DNA from: Qipengyuania huizhouensis
GTDB taxonomy: Bacteria > Pseudomonadota > Alphaproteobacteria > Sphingomonadales > Sphingomonadaceae
Length of the DNA stretch: 64,000 nucleotides
NCBI RefSeq assembly: GCF_019711635.1
Contig: NZ_JAIGNT010000009.1
Coordinates: forward strand, 1 to 64,000
Reading direction: 5' to 3'
Shown: positions 62,628 through 64,000 of the stretch, piece by piece
How the letters are laid out: every line of letters begins with the position of its first letter
Numbering within the stretch: position 1 is the first letter of the stretch
Program-made: the position numbers and the translations under genes
The notes under the pieces: model-generated
Databases searched by the model: none
What the model was told of the DNA's origin: nothing
Seen by the model: the letters and a program-made list of their open reading frames with translations, nothing else

Positions 62628-63887
62628 TCAGTCGACCTTTTTGACGATCAGCGAGGCGTTGGTCCCGCCGAAACCGAAGCTGTTGTTGAGTGCGGCTTTG
62701 ACTTCCCGCTTCTTTGCTGTGTGCGGGACGAGGTCGACGCCTTCGGTACCCTCGTCAGGATCGTCGAGATTGAGCGTCGGCGGTACAATTTGGTCGCGAA
62801 TGGCCAGGATGCAGAAGATCGCTTCCACTGCGCCTGCACCGCCCAGCAGGTGGCCGATGGCCGATTTCGTACTGCTCATCGAGGCGCCGCTCAGATCGTC
62901 GCCCAGCACGCGCTTGACCGCGGCGAGTTCGATCGTGTCGGCCATGGTCGAGGTACCGTGGGCATTGACGTAATCGATGTCGCTCGGCTCGAGGCCCGAC
63001 TTCTTTATAGCCATTTTCATCGCCAATTCCGCACCCTTGCCTTCAGGATGCGGCGCGGTGACGTGGTAGGCGTCACCCGACAGGCCGTACCCTACGACTT
63101 CGGCATAGATCTTGGCACCGCGAGCCTTGGCGTGTTCGTATTCCTCAAGCACTACAACGCCTGCACCTTCCCCCATGACGAAACCGTCGCGGTTCTTGTC
63201 ATAAGGGCGGCTCGCCTTTTCGGGCGCATCGTTCATGCTCATGTTGAGAGCGCGCGCTTGCGCGAAGCCGGCCACGCCCAGCGGATTGATGGTGCCTTCC
63301 GCGCCGCCTGCCAGCATGATGTCGGCATCGTCGAGTGCGATCATACGGGCGGCGTCCCCGATCGAGTGCGCGCCGGTGGAACAGGCTGTGACGACCGCAT
63401 GGTTCGGACCCATCAGGCCATATTTGATCGAAACCTGACCGCTGATCAGGTTGATAAGACGTCCGTGAACGAAGTGCGGGCTGACCCGGCCAGGTCCACG
63501 TTCCTTCAGGACAATCGACTCACTTTCAATACCCGGAAGGCCGCCGATGCCCGATCCGATCGAAACGCCCGTACGCTCTTTCGTCGCATCGTCCATTTCC
63601 GTTAGGCCTGCATCTTCGAGGGCCTGCCCTGCGGCGTCGATACCGTAGACAATGAAAGGATCGACCTGACGCTGGACCTTGTGATCCACACGCTTGTCCG
63701 GATCGAAACCGAATTCGTGGTCCTTTGGCTTCACCTCGCAGGCGATAAGGCACTTCTGGCCCTCGGTATCGAAACGGGTGATCCTGCCCGCCCCGCTCTT
63801 GCCCGCAATGAGGTTCGACCACGTGGTTTCGACATCACCTCCCAAGGGGGTGACGAGGCCAAGTCCGGTAACAACCACACGACGCAT
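62628..63887 (-). CDS. fabF: beta-ketoacyl-ACP synthase II
   Basis: A 419-aa condensing enzyme that extends acyl-ACP with malonyl-ACP in fatty acid synthesis. The active-site Cys lies in VVTACSTGAHSIGDAARMI, the two His in YVNAHGTSTMADTIEL and KSAIGHLLGGAGAVEA, and the C-terminal NNSFGFGGTNASLIVKK is intact. The start at MRRVVVTGLGL was chosen; an ATG four codons upstream overlaps the GGAG ribosome binding site. It lies 100 nt downstream of what is probably the end of acpP, and is followed by mltG. Confidence 0.97.
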   Translation of the reverse strand: MRRVVVTGLGLVTPLGGDVETTWSNLIAGKSGAGRITRFDTEGQKCLIACEVKPKDHEFGFDPDKRVDHKVQRQVDPFIVYGIDAAGQALEDAGLTEMDDATKERTGVSIGSGIGGLPGIESESIVLKERGPGRVSPHFVHGRLINLISGQVSIKYGLMGPNHAVVTACSTGAHSIGDAARMIALDDADIMLAGGAEGTINPLGVAGFAQARALNMSMNDAPEKASRPYDKNRDGFVMGEGAGVVVLEEYEHAKARGAKIYAEVVGYGLSGDAYHVTAPHPEGKGAELAMKMAIKKSGLEPSDIDYVNAHGTSTMADTIELAAVKRVLGDDLSGASMSSTKSAIGHLLGGAGAVEAIFCILAIRDQIVPPTLNLDDPDEGTEGVDLVPHTAKKREVKAALNNSFGFGGTNASLIVKKVD

Positions 63888-63908
63888 GAATTTCTCCATT
63901 CAAAAGAC

Positions 63909-63945
63909 AACAGGCCCGGCCCATCATCAGGGTCGGGCCTGTCCG
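63909..63945 (-). terminator. intrinsic terminator of the gene upstream of fabF
   Basis: CAGGCCCG and CGGGCCTG pair with a further CCC/GGG across a bulge around CATCA. On the minus strand it is followed by TTGTCTTTTG. It would end or attenuate transcription from acpP before fabF. Confidence 0.75.
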
Positions 63946-63985
63946 ATCCCGTACCTGTTGCACGGGCAATGAAAAGCCGTGGGGC

Positions 63986-64000
63986 TTAGCCTTTGTGCTC
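63986..64000 (-). CDS. last codons of a gene, probably acyl carrier protein (partial)
   Basis: The window ends in a frame that reads Glu-His-Lys-Gly-stop on the minus strand, directly before a terminator and fabF. AcpP proteins of this group commonly end with a short Glu/His/Lys-rich tail, and acpP-fabF is a classic pair. Only the last four codons are visible, so the assignment rests on context. Confidence 0.45.
   Translation of the reverse strand, partial: EHKG

Noticed and set aside
1..64000. CRISPR array, IS element, prophage structural genes or conjugation genes
   Set aside because: No regularly spaced repeats, transposase, capsid, portal, relaxase or type IV secretion genes were seen on either strand.

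Overview
The window looks like about 64 kb of chromosome from an alphaproteobacterium, most likely a sphingomonad of the Erythrobacteraceae type. This is inferred from protein flavour, the high GC, the propionyl-CoA gene set beside bioB, Flp-type pilins and the sphingomonad-type palindromic repeats; no 16S gene is present to prove it. Most of it is densely packed housekeeping DNA, with several genes overlapping by 4 nt (ATGA, GTGA or TTGA junctions).

Left part (1-34 kb). folE, a phospholipase D-like protein and a hemerythrin form a coupled operon. They are followed by a small metallopeptidase, tRNA-Arg, a NUDIX hydrolase, two Flp pilins, an M48/LysM lipoprotein, accA, xerD, a proline-rich exported protein, aroK-aroB and an acetyltransferase. 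From 12.7 to 22.2 kb, all on the minus strand, lies a propionyl-CoA to succinyl-CoA module: pccA, bioB (which makes the cofactor of PccA), the mutase scpA, the epimerase mce and pccB. It is interspersed with palindromic repeats, and a remnant of a second mce start lies beside one of them. Then come tlyA, a lipoprotein, ilvE with an unusual leader region, a LysR/pirin/azoreductase unit, nadE-pncC, a histidine kinase, topoisomerase IB and yghU.

Integrated island (34341-56054). An exact 18-bp repeat of the 3' end of tRNA-Gln, CCA included, marks both ends. A 671-aa tyrosine integrase reads inward from the right end, and identical tandem arm-type repeats sit just inside both ends. The cargo is almost entirely about oxygen and nitric oxide: a histidine kinase/receiver pair, a cbb3 oxidase locus (ccoNOQPGHIS), an FNR/FixK-type regulator with perfect FNR boxes at its own promoter and at ccoN, a group III truncated haemoglobin, a DUF1971 protein, a shortened receiver, a cyanide-resistant alternative oxidase, a FixL-like haem sensor kinase with FixJ, the oxygen-independent B12-dependent ribonucleotide reductase NrdJ, and NnrS. 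No denitrification enzyme and no transfer machinery is seen. The genes suggest a transferable package for switching respiration and DNA-precursor synthesis when oxygen falls or NO rises.

Right part (56-64 kb). An acyl-CoA operon starts 45 bp beyond the right junction: thiolase-like protein, enoyl-CoA hydratase, FAS1-like dehydratase and a methylsuccinyl-CoA dehydrogenase-like flavoprotein. It is followed by tRNA-Met, thpR, mltG, fabF and the last codons of a gene that is probably acpP.

Smaller curiosities are an 18-codon minus-strand ORF behind a 14-nt perfect Shine-Dalgarno sequence, and a possible branched-chain amino acid attenuator before ilvE, both in the gap at 23.65-24.05 kb.
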